Shown here: one piece after another, positions 1 through 8,047 of the stretch
Layout of the letters: each line of letters opens with the position of its first letter
How positions within the stretch are numbered: position 1 is the first letter of the stretch
Assembly: GCA_017396865.1 (NCBI GenBank)
Contig: JAFQKO010000205.1
Span: 1 to 29,873, forward strand
Direction of reading: 5' to 3'
DNA length: 29,873 nucleotides
From: Clostridia bacterium
GTDB lineage: Bacteria; Bacillota_A; Clostridia; Oscillospirales; QAKW01
Position numbers and translations under genes: made by a program
Notes under the pieces: model-generated
Seen by the model: only the letters and a program-made list of their open reading frames with translations
Databases searched by the model: none
What the model was told of the DNA's origin: nothing

Positions 1-554
1 AAAAATTCATCGTAGGAATCGGTCTCGGTATTCTCCTTGATATGCAGGGTGATCACAGAGCCCGCCTCGGCCTTCTCGGCCTCGGTAACGGTATATCCGT
101 CGCTGCCCTTGGAGGTCCACTTCCAGGCGGTGTCCTCTCCCTCCTTACGGGTGAGAACGGTTACCTCATCGGCCACCATAAAGGCCGAATAAAAGCCGAC
201 GCCGAATTGGCCGATGATATCGACCCCTTCCTTCTCCTCGGCATCTGCCTTAAAATGGAAGGAACCGCTCTCGGCGATGGTGCCGAGATTCTTTTCCAAT
301 TCTTCCTTATTCATACCGATGCCGTGATCGGTGATGGTGAGGGTACGGGCCTCCTTATCGGCCGCCAAATGAATGGAATACCGCTCCCGATCGGGGGTCT
401 TGCCGCCACAAAGGGCATCATAATAGCTTTTATCCGATGCGTCGGATGCATTGGAGATCAGCTCCCGCAGGAAGATCTCCTTCTGAGTATAGATCGAATT
501 GATCATCAGGTCCAAAAGCCGCTTGGACTCTGCTTTGAATTGCTTTTTTGCCAT
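1..554 (-). CDS. htpG: Hsp90-family chaperone HtpG, N-terminal part (runs off window)
   Basis: ATP-dependent cytosolic chaperone that refolds and remodels client proteins. The 184 visible codons are the N-terminal Bergerat-fold ATPase domain. The read begins [11 protein letters not shown] and carries the family motifs NASDASD (about residue 35), TDHGIGM and [13 protein letters not shown]. The start is ATG at 554, preceded by an AGAAGG-type ribosome site. The gene has its own sigma-A promoter (612-640) with a CIRCE operator (582-608) over the transcription start, so heat-shock control by HrcA is expected. The middle and C-terminal domains lie beyond position 1. Identity is very secure; only the part outside the window is unknown. 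Confidence 0.97.
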   Translation of the reverse strand, partial: MAKKQFKAESKRLLDLMINSIYTQKEIFLRELISNASDASDKSYYDALCGGKTPDRERYSIHLAADKEARTLTITDHGIGMNKEELEKNLGTIAESGSFHFKADAEEKEGVDIIGQFGVGFYSAFMVADEVTVLTRKEGEDTAWKWTSKGSDGYTVTEAEKAEAGSVITLHIKENTETDSYDEF

Positions 555-581
555 TTTCAAATCAAACCTTCTTTATGAAAA

Positions 582-608
582 TTAGCACTCGCAACTCGCG
601 AGTGCTAA
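582..608. promoter_or_regulatory. CIRCE operator (HrcA binding site)
   Basis: A perfect 9-9-9 inverted repeat, TTAGCACTC then nine bases then GAGTGCTAA, which is the CIRCE consensus bound by the HrcA repressor. It lies just downstream of the -10 box (612-617) and upstream of the htpG ribosome site, so bound HrcA would block initiation. HrcA itself is not encoded in this window. Confidence 0.97.
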
Positions 609-611
609 TTC

Positions 612-640
612 AGTTTACCGCTATTTTAACGTTTTGTCAA
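612..640 (-). promoter_or_regulatory. sigma-A promoter of htpG
   Basis: Read on the minus strand: TTGACA (640-635), a 17-base spacer, then TAAACT (617-612). The predicted start falls inside the CIRCE operator. A vegetative promoter plus CIRCE is the usual class I heat-shock arrangement. Confidence 0.9.
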
Positions 641-686
641 CCCCTTCGGTTTAAAAAAATGTAAACAAAGGGTAAAGAATGGATCA

Positions 687-1691
687 TCAATGATGCAAGA
701 TAGGCCAATACTCAATCCGCTCTATGACATCAAATTGAACCGTATCTTTTGTTATATCAACCAATTGATCCTTTGGAATCTCAATTCGAACCAACGATTC
801 TTTGACAGCATCAAATCCACTCCCGGTTTCCCGTAGCATTGTGACGTATAGTACCCCGTCACGTTTCCCGATTCGATAATCCATAACGCTATCTCCGGTA
901 TGGGGATGAAAAATCTTCATGAAAATCAATGATTTTGTTTCAAAAAAAGCCTCATTGTAAATCGGCGTTGCCTCTTCGCCGATACATTCAAGGTATTCTT
1001 CCATCGTGTTAATGCGTACATAATAATCCTTGATTTGTTTCGGTCTGCCCGGATCAAAAAGCTTAAAGTATACCACCGTTCCGTGTTTTTCCGCATAGGA
1101 TTGAAGATCATAATTCCTTTGTAAGCCTTTCTCAACAAAGTATTCATATGATACCTTATCTAACTGTGCCGCTCCTCGATGCTTTGCAATGAATTTTTCA
1201 ACCTCTCCTTCGCAAAGACTGATCATTGCATCTTCTAAACAATCGTTTGCAAGCAAGTAGATCGTCCACGTTTGCTGACTTTCTTTATCAAAGTCAACAA
1301 CAACCTTGAATTGCTCCCCAATCTGATATTCGCGCCTATTTCCTTTATCATTTTCTTCGCAAAAATAGAGTTCAAAATCCTTATAGCTCAACTCGTCCCC
1401 CTTTTTAGAAAGGGCGATCACATCCTCAAGGGTCAGATTGCGGCTTGGTTGCACAGCAGGCTCTTCAACCTCCTCTTTGGGTGGTTCATTTTTTGGCGAT
1501 TCTTCCTTGGGCGGTTCTTCGGGCGGTTGTTCCTGTTCCTTGGGCTGCTCTTGGGGAAGAATCGACTCCTCCTCTATCCGTTCCTCGCCGGGCACGAAGC
1601 TTGCCGCCATTGCACTTTTCCCTTCCTCTTCCGCCTTGCAACCGCTCAGCAGCAAGCAGCCGAGTAACAGCAGCGCTATCATTTGTTTCAT
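687..1691 (-). CDS. putative lipoprotein, paralogue of the upstream gene
   Basis: 334-residue secreted lipoprotein of unknown function. Residues 1-18 are a type II signal peptide ending in the lipobox LLSGC (lipidated Cys18). Residues about 45-85 are a low-complexity linker rich in Pro, Glu and Lys with repeated EPPKEE-like units, a likely spacer crossing the wall. The folded part (about 88-334) starts with LTLEDVIALSKKG, which aligns with LTLEAVLEIAKKG in the neighbour; scattered matches (DF..Y, I.L.AN, VE.F) continue, so the two are paralogues. Its ATG overlaps the stop of the upstream gene by four bases (ATGA), indicating translational coupling. No recognised domain, and no clear terminator before htpG. 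Confidence 0.85.
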   Translation of the reverse strand: MKQMIALLLLGCLLLSGCKAEEEGKSAMAASFVPGEERIEEESILPQEQPKEQEQPPEEPPKEESPKNEPPKEEVEEPAVQPSRNLTLEDVIALSKKGDELSYKDFELYFCEENDKGNRREYQIGEQFKVVVDFDKESQQTWTIYLLANDCLEDAMISLCEGEVEKFIAKHRGAAQLDKVSYEYFVEKGLQRNYDLQSYAEKHGTVVYFKLFDPGRPKQIKDYYVRINTMEEYLECIGEEATPIYNEAFFETKSLIFMKIFHPHTGDSVMDYRIGKRDGVLYVTMLRETGSGFDAVKESLVRIEIPKDQLVDITKDTVQFDVIERIEYWPILHH

Positions 1692-2581
1692 TCCTTCTCC
1701 CCCTTCCCGCTCGCTTTTGGCTCCGCTTGGAAATCAACCTTTGTGGCTCGATAGTACGCACGGTTGATTCCCTTCAGCTCCTCCTTCGAAATCTCGATCA
1801 TATAGGTATAGTTATGGGTTTCGATATCAATTAAAGAGGTATCGTAGCCGTAAATCGCATCGATATAAAGGCTATGATTGAATTTTCCTACCCGCAGCGA
1901 CCATTGATTATAGTCCACCTCACCATGCTTTGAGGCGAAAATGAACTGCGAAGTTTTTTCAAAATAAGCCTCATCATAAAGCGCCGAATCCTCTCCGTAG
2001 TAGGCACGGTACGCCTCCACCGAATCGATTTGGAACAGCTCATCGAAAACCTGCCCTTCCTTGGCGAAGGCCCTTGTTACCGTATGCTCCACCGCATTCA
2101 GCGGCGCCGCGTTCTTAAACGTTTCAACGAATTCTTCCACGCCCTTTGACCGCAGATCGATGGCATTTTTGCTATATGCCACGTTGGCGATCAGGCAGAT
2201 GGAATAGTAGTTGTTATCGGCGCCCCACTTTTTGATCTCCAAAGAAAAGGGCGCTTCCAACTCATAAATATAGCGATACTCCGCCATCGAATAAATATAC
2301 GGATCAAAATCGCTGAATTCGATCGCGTTCCCCTTTTTGGCAATCTCCAGCACCGCCTCCAGGGTCAGTGGCACCTTGCGTTTCGGAGAAGTGTACGGTA
2401 CATAGCAACCGTCGTAGTCAACAAGATTACCAAAATCTTCCTCCGTTGGCGTTTTTTCGGAGGCTTGCGGTTCCTTCTTTTCATAGCCGACAGGCATTAC
2501 CGCCTGCGATTCTTCCTGCTTATTTGTGCAACCGCTCAGCAGCAAGCAGCCGAGCAACAGCAGCGCTAAAATTCGTTTCAT
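1688..2581 (-). CDS. putative lipoprotein, first gene of a two-paralogue operon
   Basis: 297-residue lipoprotein of unknown function with signal peptide MKRILALLLLGCLLLSGC (lipid Cys18). A longer reading of the frame starts upstream at 2713, but ATG at 2581 is chosen because it sits behind GGAAGGAGG with good spacing and begins a proper signal peptide. The globular part begins at a LTLEAV motif shared with the downstream paralogue. Transcription should start from the promoter at 2606-2634 and run into the second lipoprotein. The DNA coding for the signal peptide is almost identical in the two genes although the mature proteins have diverged. Confidence 0.85.
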   Translation of the reverse strand: MKRILALLLLGCLLLSGCTNKQEESQAVMPVGYEKKEPQASEKTPTEEDFGNLVDYDGCYVPYTSPKRKVPLTLEAVLEIAKKGNAIEFSDFDPYIYSMAEYRYIYELEAPFSLEIKKWGADNNYYSICLIANVAYSKNAIDLRSKGVEEFVETFKNAAPLNAVEHTVTRAFAKEGQVFDELFQIDSVEAYRAYYGEDSALYDEAYFEKTSQFIFASKHGEVDYNQWSLRVGKFNHSLYIDAIYGYDTSLIDIETHNYTYMIEISKEELKGINRAYYRATKVDFQAEPKASGKGEKE

Positions 2582-2605
2582 GGCAATGCCTCCTTCCTTG
2601 CTTTC

Positions 2606-2634
2606 ATTATACACACCCCCATCACGTCCCGCAA
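2606..2634 (-). promoter_or_regulatory. sigma-A promoter of the paired lipoprotein operon
   Basis: On the minus strand: TTGCGG (2634-2629), a 17-base spacer, perfect TATAAT (2611-2606), then a GGAGG ribosome site shortly before the ATG at 2581. Confidence 0.75.
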
Positions 2635-2688
2635 GGGGGGCAGCCAAAATGTAACAAAAGTGTAAAGATTTCCTGTTACCCTTGCATA

Positions 2689-2733
2689 AAAATGACCCGC
2701 AATTTTTGTGCAAGGTGCAAAAAATTGCGGGTC
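2689..2733 (-). terminator. intrinsic terminator of the sigma/sensor operon
   Basis: A perfect 14-bp stem (arms 2694-2707 and 2720-2733, GACCCGC plus A/T pairs) with a 12-base loop, starting a few bases after the stop of the sensor gene. On the minus strand it is followed by ATTTTT. Confidence 0.85.
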
Positions 2734-2737
2734 GTTC

Positions 2738-4597
2738 TCACGTTGTCGGATAAAAGTTTTCTCCCTCGTAGAAGCGAAACGGCGCCTCTAAAAAGGCCAC
2801 GCCCTCCAAGCTCAGATAATACCGCACCACCTTTTTATAAAAGGTCTTCAGCTCGGCGGTGGGGATGATTTCGCCAACGTCGTAGGTGATAAACAGCTCT
2901 GCCGCATCTACCCGATCGCGGTATTGGAGGGTAGCCTGCTCCGTTCCTTCGGCGTTTTTATAATAGGTATAGGTTCCGCTCCGTGAAGCGGTGGGATCCA
3001 TCAAAATCTCGGTTTCAAACCGATAGACAAACGGCTCCGAATAGCTTTGATCCTTCCAAATGGAATCCTGAACAAAGCGGTTCAGCTTCGGCTTCAGATC
3101 CGCAACAAAATGCAGATTGAGGATGGCGGGCCATTGATCGACGTTTCCGCCCTGCGGCGCATGGAGATCGATCTGCAGGCAAGCCTGCAGATACAGCGCC
3201 ATCCGCTGCTCATCGGTAAGCGGAGTGCCGAGCTTAGGATCCATCTTCGCAAGGATCTCCGCCGATTGCTCCAAGGTCATCTCCCCTTGGGTTTCCCAAA
3301 ATGCGTGCTGCGTAAGCCATTGCTCATAGCGAACCGCCGATTCCCCATTCATCTTGGAAACCGAGCAATTTTGCGGATCCTTGACTAAAAACAGCAGGTC
3401 GTTGTACTTCACCGCAAAGCCCTGCGTACAGACCGTTCCGCCGCCCACATAGCCGTTATAGCTTTCATAGCCCGATGCATCGAAGGTGAAGGTGGAATCC
3501 GCGTGGATCACCGTAAATTCCTTCTTTGTTACATTATAGTAAACCACACCGTTTTGATTGGCGTAGCAGCTGCCGAACTGCTCCTCCCTTTCCTCCAAAA
3601 CCACCCTTTGCTCCTTGAGATCATAGATCATAAAGCAGGCCGAGGTTTTCATATACAGCCGATCCTCAAAATAAGCGCAGGGGATGCGGTCGTAAAAGCC
3701 GAGCGGCTTGATGGCCTGATGCGTTTCCTTGGTTTGCAGATCGCAATACATCAGCGCCTCATCCAGAAAATACAGCCGCCCATCGGCCAAATAAAACTCA
3801 AAGGGATCGCTGCCGGTACGCACTCTGCAAAGAGCCTCCACCGAGCCATCGGCAAAGGAATAGGCCTTCAGCAGCTTACCCTCGGTGTCACCGTATTTCC
3901 ATTCGGTATAATAGAGGGTGTCCCCGATACGGGTGGCATCGGCAACGTAATAATCCAAATCAAAGGAGATCAATTCTTGCTCGGCCAAATCCAGCAATAC
4001 CGTTTGATACCGCTCTGCCTGCGCATTAAATTGATTCAGCAAGACGTGATCCTCCCAGCCCTCGATTGCTCTCCCGGCAGGATTGCCCACCGCGATCGGC
4101 TTTTCATTGGTTTTGAGGTTCATGATCCAAAGCTTGCCGCCCTGATTATAAACCATATAATCATCCTGCACCGTCAAAAGCCCGGCATTCGTCACCAATT
4201 TTTCGGGTGCGGTTTTCACGCCGAGATAGGCGCGGTAAATGCTGCGCGCATCCCCGTCGTCGGCCTCGTAGACGGCATCCTGACCGTAATCCTCGAAGAC
4301 GTAGGCGGGCTCAAGTGCATCCTGCGCGCCGCCATCAACGGAAATCTGGGGTGCAGGCGGTGCATAGCCGGGGGCCAAAACCGTTTCCGCATCGTTTTTA
4401 TCGGGCCAAATCAGCAGCACAATCAGCACCATTGCCGCCATGGCCGCCAGATAGGCCGCAGGCTTCCAAACGTACTGCCATTGATACCTGCTTTTCTTTT
4501 TGCCGTGCAGGCAGTTTTCAAAGATTTGCTGCCGCTGCGCGGGGCCGAGCCGCCAGCCGCTTTCGGCCGCTTTCAAGGAATTCCAATTCACACTCAT
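2738..4597 (-). CDS. membrane-anchored sensor / putative anti-sigma protein with extracellular propeller-like domain
   Basis: 619-residue single-pass protein coupled to an ECF sigma factor. The start is ATG at 4597, overlapping the sigma stop (ATGA); longer readings would run into the sigma gene. Residues 1-45 are cytoplasmic, short and basic near the membrane, and could bind the sigma factor, although no ZAS zinc motif is visible. A transmembrane helix lies at about 46-64. The large outside part begins with repeated short strand-rich units (LTVQDDYMVYNQGGKLWIMN, then several similar ones) resembling DUF5050-type beta-propeller repeats, followed by a C-terminal domain from about residue 500. 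Its role as regulator of the adjacent sigma factor is inferred from gene order. A terminator follows the stop. Confidence 0.8.
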   Translation of the reverse strand: MSVNWNSLKAAESGWRLGPAQRQQIFENCLHGKKKSRYQWQYVWKPAAYLAAMAAMVLIVLLIWPDKNDAETVLAPGYAPPAPQISVDGGAQDALEPAYVFEDYGQDAVYEADDGDARSIYRAYLGVKTAPEKLVTNAGLLTVQDDYMVYNQGGKLWIMNLKTNEKPIAVGNPAGRAIEGWEDHVLLNQFNAQAERYQTVLLDLAEQELISFDLDYYVADATRIGDTLYYTEWKYGDTEGKLLKAYSFADGSVEALCRVRTGSDPFEFYLADGRLYFLDEALMYCDLQTKETHQAIKPLGFYDRIPCAYFEDRLYMKTSACFMIYDLKEQRVVLEEREEQFGSCYANQNGVVYYNVTKKEFTVIHADSTFTFDASGYESYNGYVGGGTVCTQGFAVKYNDLLFLVKDPQNCSVSKMNGESAVRYEQWLTQHAFWETQGEMTLEQSAEILAKMDPKLGTPLTDEQRMALYLQACLQIDLHAPQGGNVDQWPAILNLHFVADLKPKLNRFVQDSIWKDQSYSEPFVYRFETEILMDPTASRSGTYTYYKNAEGTEQATLQYRDRVDAAELFITYDVGEIIPTAELKTFYKKVVRYYLSLEGVAFLEAPFRFYEGENFYPTT

Positions 4598-5061
4598 ACC
4601 AACGCCTCCTTCCGATAGAGCTCCTCTGCCCGCTCCTTGGCGCGCTGAATTCGCTTGCGCACCGAGGCATCGCTGCCGCCGATCATCTCGGCGATCTCCT
4701 TGGAGGTATAGCCCTCCACGTATTTGAGCTGCAAAACGATCCGATCCTTGATCGGCAGGCACCAAAGCAGCTCGGGCAGGGAACGGGCGGGGGCAGCCGC
4801 GGTGCGGTAATCCTCTAAATTTTCATGCCGATGCCGATTACGGGCGGTGCAAAGGGACTTGGCACAGTTGACGGCGCACCGAATCAGCCACGCCTTTTCG
4901 TGCTCCTCATTTTGAAATGCGGGCGCCTTGCGATAATAGCGCAAAAAGGTATTCTGCGCGGCATCCTCCGCATCCTCCGCATTGCCGAGGATCGACATGG
5001 CGATGCGATAAACCATGTTGCCATGCCGATCGATCGCCTGCTTCAACGCTTCATTCTTCAA
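4594..5061 (-). CDS. ECF-type RNA polymerase sigma factor
   Basis: 155-residue alternative sigma factor with only regions 2 and 4. Region 2 (about 12-65) has the usual pattern with GNAEDAEDAAQNTFLRYYR. Region 4 (about 95-150) contains the helix-turn-helix core YTSKEIAEMIGGSDASVRKR. The start appears to be TTG at 5061: the only nearby ATG (5054) is out of frame, and a GGGGGGAG ribosome site precedes the TTG. Non-ATG starts fit a low-level regulator. It overlaps the sensor gene by four bases, the normal sigma/anti-sigma layout. Its regulon cannot be read from the window. Confidence 0.9.
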   Translation of the reverse strand: MKNEALKQAIDRHGNMVYRIAMSILGNAEDAEDAAQNTFLRYYRKAPAFQNEEHEKAWLIRCAVNCAKSLCTARNRHRHENLEDYRTAAAPARSLPELLWCLPIKDRIVLQLKYVEGYTSKEIAEMIGGSDASVRKRIQRAKERAEELYRKEALV

Positions 5062-5123
5062 AGGATCTCCCCCCTTTCATCTATAATACCTTCGAAAGAG
5101 CCGAATTTGTGACATCTTTTTTT

Positions 5124-5154
5124 AAAAAAATGCAGGCGAACAAGGTTCGCCCGC
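5124..5154 (-). terminator. intrinsic terminator of prfB
   Basis: Nine-base-pair stem (arms 5132-5140 and 5146-5154) with one G-U pair on the minus strand, a five-base loop, then ATTTTTTT. It starts a few bases after the prfB stop. Confidence 0.88.
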
Positions 5155-5161
5155 AATCTCT

Positions 5162-6268
5162 TTAGTTTTTATGAGAAAGATAGATCAAATACGCGTTGAT
5201 AAAGCCGTCGATATCGCCGTCCATCACCGCATTGATATTACCCATTTCAAAGTTGGTGCGATGATCCTTGGCCATGGTATAGGGCATAAAGACATAGGAA
5301 CGGATCTGGCTGCCCCAGCCGTTGCTCATCTGATCGCCCTTGATATCCTCGATCTTCTCCAAGTTTTCACGCTCTTTGATCTCCACCAGCTTGGATTTGA
5401 GCATCTTCATACACATATCGCGATTCTGGAACTGGCTGCGCTCATTTTGGCAGGAAACCACGATACCGGTGGGCAGATGGATCAGCCGCACCGCCGAGGA
5501 GGTCTTATTAACCTTCTGACCGCCCGCACCGCTGGAGCGGAACACCTCCATCTTGATATCCTCGGGGCGGATCTCCACCTCAACGCTGTCGTCAATTTCG
5601 GGCATGACCTCTACCGATGCAAAGGAAGTCTGCCGACGGCCCGAAGCATCGAAGGGAGAAACACGCACCAAACGGTGCACGCCCATCTCGCTCTTGAGAT
5701 AACCGTAGGCATACTGCCCCTCCACCAAAATGGAGGCGCTCTTGATGCCCGCCTCATCACCGTCGAGATAGTCCAGAACGGTCACCTTATAATCATGGCG
5801 CTGGGCGAACCGCAGATACATCCGATAGAGCATCTCCACCCAATCCTGCGCCTCGGTACCGCCTGCGCCCGCATGGAAGGTCAAAATGGCGTTATTCTGA
5901 TCGTATTCCCCGCTCAAAAGAGTTTGGAGGTTGGCGGCCTCAAGGCGCTTTTCAAAATCGGCAAACTCCTTGATCACGTCCTCTTCCATCTCTTCGGGCT
6001 CCATCTCTGCCATCTCCAGCAAAGCGCCCAGATCCTCATGGGCGGAGCAGAGCTTTTCAAAGCCCTCAACGGTTCTCTTATTGTTCTTAATGGTCTGCAA
6101 AACCTTCTGAGAATTGGCGATATCATCCCAAAAGCCCGCCGCGGCGGTGAGCGCCTCATCCTCCTCGATCTTAACCCGCAGGTCAGCGATCTTCAGCGCC
6201 CGCTCCAGAGTATCCAGATCCTTTTTGAATTCATTTACTTTTTGCTTATATTCTTCGATAATAATCAT
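5162..6268 (-). CDS. prfB: peptide chain release factor 2
   Basis: 368-residue class I release factor that reads UAA and UGA stop codons and triggers peptide release on the ribosome. The codon-recognition tripeptide SPF is at about 204-206 and the catalytic GGQ at about 249-251, inside GAGGQKVNKTSSAVRL. Start ATG 6268 has GAGG seven bases upstream. The coding frame is continuous: the CUUUGA programmed frameshift found near codon 25 of many RF2 genes is absent, and the region reads LERALKIADLR without a stop. So the usual autoregulation by RF2 level does not apply here. Monocistronic, with its own promoter and terminator. Confidence 0.96.
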   Translation of the reverse strand: MIIIEEYKQKVNEFKKDLDTLERALKIADLRVKIEEDEALTAAAGFWDDIANSQKVLQTIKNNKRTVEGFEKLCSAHEDLGALLEMAEMEPEEMEEDVIKEFADFEKRLEAANLQTLLSGEYDQNNAILTFHAGAGGTEAQDWVEMLYRMYLRFAQRHDYKVTVLDYLDGDEAGIKSASILVEGQYAYGYLKSEMGVHRLVRVSPFDASGRRQTSFASVEVMPEIDDSVEVEIRPEDIKMEVFRSSGAGGQKVNKTSSAVRLIHLPTGIVVSCQNERSQFQNRDMCMKMLKSKLVEIKERENLEKIEDIKGDQMSNGWGSQIRSYVFMPYTMAKDHRTNFEMGNINAVMDGDIDGFINAYLIYLSHKN

Positions 6269-6300
6269 GCTTTTTCCTCACACATAAAATCTCAACGATA

Positions 6301-6329
6301 ATATTACCATATTTCTTTTGCAAATGCAA
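6301..6329 (-). promoter_or_regulatory. sigma-A promoter of prfB
   Basis: Minus strand: TTGCAT (6329-6324), a 17-base spacer, TAATAT (6306-6301), followed about 30 bases later by the prfB start with a GAGG ribosome site. It is divergent from the promoter at 6350-6378. Confidence 0.75.
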
Positions 6330-6349
6330 GAAAAACATCAAAGCAGGTC

Positions 6350-6378
6350 TTTACTTTTTTACATATTTTATATATAAT
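6350..6378 (+). promoter_or_regulatory. sigma-A promoter of the long plus-strand operon
   Basis: TTTACT (6350-6355), a 17-base spacer, perfect TATAAT (6373-6378) inside a very AT-rich stretch. The first gene starts at 6414 behind AAAGGAG. No convincing second promoter or terminator was found before 13515, so this may drive the whole run. Confidence 0.75.
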
Positions 6379-6413
6379 ATATACTGTATATCTATGTATT
6401 AAAGGAGCTTTCC

Positions 6414-7283
6414 ATGAAAACCAAAACGTGTTTGTACGGCGCGCTGAGCCTCGGGCTGGTCGCCGGTATTCTTCGCATCGTTCAATATTTCACCGTAATC
6501 GATCAGGACGGATTCTTCATCAAAGGCGCCCTCACCGATTTCACCAACGGCTGCTTGGTCGGTCTTTTGGGCGTGGGCGTGATCTTCAGCTTCATCTGTA
6601 GCCTAAAGCAAAAGGAGCAGGTTCCCTTTGCGCGGCTTTACCCCCGCGGCCTTGCCGATTTTCTCTTCCTTGCCCTCGCGGTGATCGCAGCGGCGGAGGG
6701 CGCCTACCGCATCTTCCTTGCGGCCGAAACAACGCCGCTTGATGTGACCGCGCTCCTTCTCTGCCTCCTTTGCCTGCTGAGCGGATTGGGCTGGTTCTTC
6801 CTCTGCAAGCGCAAGGAAACGCCGCTGGCCTTCTTCCCTGTTTTGCATCTGGGGATCTTCATTATCAGCTATTTCTGGGTCACCTATCAATACATCCACG
6901 TGAGCGGCTATATCATGATGATTTTAGGGCTTTGCGCTCTGCTGCTCTTCGTTACTGCGCTGATGAAGGCGGTTACCGGCGCCTCCTGCAGCCGCGGGCG
7001 GATGATCTTCGTTTCGGCGCTGGCCATTTCCTGCATCCCCGCCACCTTTGCAGAAGCCGCCTTTAACCCCACCTTTGTTAACCTGCTGATGCTGGCAAAC
7101 GGCGCCTTGATCTTTGCGCTGGCAATTCTGACGCTGCTCTGCCTGAGCAAGCCCCTCCCCGAGGAGGAGCCCGCCGAGGAGGAAAACGAAGGCCCCGATC
7201 TTTCAACCATGAACCAATTTTTCTCGGAGCTTCCCGAGGAAGAAGAAACAGAGGAGGAACAACCCAATGAGCAGAACGACTAA
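6414..7283 (+). CDS. polytopic membrane protein of unknown function
   Basis: 289-residue integral membrane protein with about eight predicted helices (from LYGALSLGLVAGILRIVQYF to LMLANGALIFALAILTLLCL), followed by a strongly acidic cytoplasmic-type tail from about residue 250 that is rich in Glu. No recognised family motif. Start ATG 6414 follows AAAGGAG with ideal spacing. Its last 17 bases overlap the glycerophosphodiesterase gene, so the two are translated together. It has a similar size and helix number to the protein at 12718, which closes the same operon, but no clear sequence match between them was seen. Confidence 0.8.
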   Translation: MKTKTCLYGALSLGLVAGILRIVQYFTVIDQDGFFIKGALTDFTNGCLVGLLGVGVIFSFICSLKQKEQVPFARLYPRGLADFLFLALAVIAAAEGAYRIFLAAETTPLDVTALLLCLLCLLSGLGWFFLCKRKETPLAFFPVLHLGIFIISYFWVTYQYIHVSGYIMMILGLCALLLFVTALMKAVTGASCSRGRMIFVSALAISCIPATFAEAAFNPTFVNLLMLANGALIFALAILTLLCLSKPLPEEEPAEEENEGPDLSTMNQFFSELPEEEETEEEQPNEQND

Positions 7284-8016
7284 AATTTATGCCCACCGCG
7301 GCAGCCGCACCCGCTACCCCGAAAACACCATGGGTGCCTACAAATTGGCGGTTGAAGAGGGAGCCGACGGCATCGAGCTCGACATCCGCACCACCAAGGA
7401 CGGCGAGATCGTCATCAGCCACGATTCTTCTCTCCTGCGCAACAGCGGGCAGGATATCAAGATCGGCGAGCATACCTGGGAGGAGATCTCCAAGATCTCC
7501 GTTCACTGCGAGGATCGCTTCGGCACCACCTATAAGGACAAGGTCTTCGTTCCCCGCTTGGTGGACGTTTTGGAATACTTAAAGGACAAGGACGTTCTGC
7601 TGAACATCGAGGTCAAGCAGCAAGCCGACCGCCCCTACGGCTACATCGAGCAGAAAACGCTGGCGATGGTCGAGGAATACGGCATGAAGGATCGGGTGCT
7701 CTATTCCAGCTTCGATCAATACATTTTAGTCAAATTAAAGGAGCTGGACCCCACCGTTCGGACAGGGCTGCTCTATATGTCCTATCCTATCTACAATGCA
7801 GGCGAGCAGGCCAAGCGGCTCGGTTGCGTTGCCCTTCATCCCGATAAAAAGGTAGGGGTCATGTACGACGACGTGGACAAGGCAGTTGCCCTGGGGCTGG
7901 ACTGCAACGTCTGGACGGTCAACGATCCCGAGGAAGCGCGCGATTTAATCGCCCGCGGCGCTACCTCCATCATTACCGATACCCCCGCCGAGATCATCGC
8001 GGCGCTGGAGGAATAA
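7267..8016 (+). CDS. glycerophosphodiester phosphodiesterase (GDPD family)
   Basis: 249-residue cytoplasmic enzyme (no signal peptide) that hydrolyses glycerophosphodiesters from phospholipid or teichoic acid turnover to glycerol-3-phosphate and an alcohol. The TIM-barrel active-site motifs are all present: HRG at 10-12, PEN at 18-20, the metal ligands E37 and D39 in GIELDIR, and H52 in SHD. The length is normal for the soluble UgpQ-like branch. It overlaps the upstream membrane protein by 17 bases, and an internal ribosome site in the acidic tail codons (GAGGAGGAAC) serves it. The product glycerol-3-phosphate is the ligand of GlpP, encoded at 22546, but the genes are not adjacent. Confidence 0.92.
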   Translation: MSRTTKIYAHRGSRTRYPENTMGAYKLAVEEGADGIELDIRTTKDGEIVISHDSSLLRNSGQDIKIGEHTWEEISKISVHCEDRFGTTYKDKVFVPRLVDVLEYLKDKDVLLNIEVKQQADRPYGYIEQKTLAMVEEYGMKDRVLYSSFDQYILVKLKELDPTVRTGLLYMSYPIYNAGEQAKRLGCVALHPDKKVGVMYDDVDKAVALGLDCNVWTVNDPEEARDLIARGATSIITDTPAEIIAALEE

Positions 8017-8025
8017 CACACCCTT

Positions 8026-8047
8026 CATGGGGCAAACTAACCCCATG
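8026..8047 (+). promoter_or_regulatory. short hairpin covering the start codon of the small coupled gene
   Basis: CATGGGG (8026-8032) and CCCCATG (8041-8047) are perfect inverted arms around an eight-base loop. The second arm contains the ATG of the 49-codon gene, and there is no good Shine-Dalgarno in front. In RNA this would hide the start codon. Whether it regulates anything is inference. Confidence 0.5.

Noticed and set aside
3503..4618. Long plus-strand open frame opposite the sensor gene
   Set aside because: The minus-strand gene has a ribosome site, coupling to the sigma factor, a signal-anchor and a terminator. The plus frame is an antisense shadow with no ribosome site.
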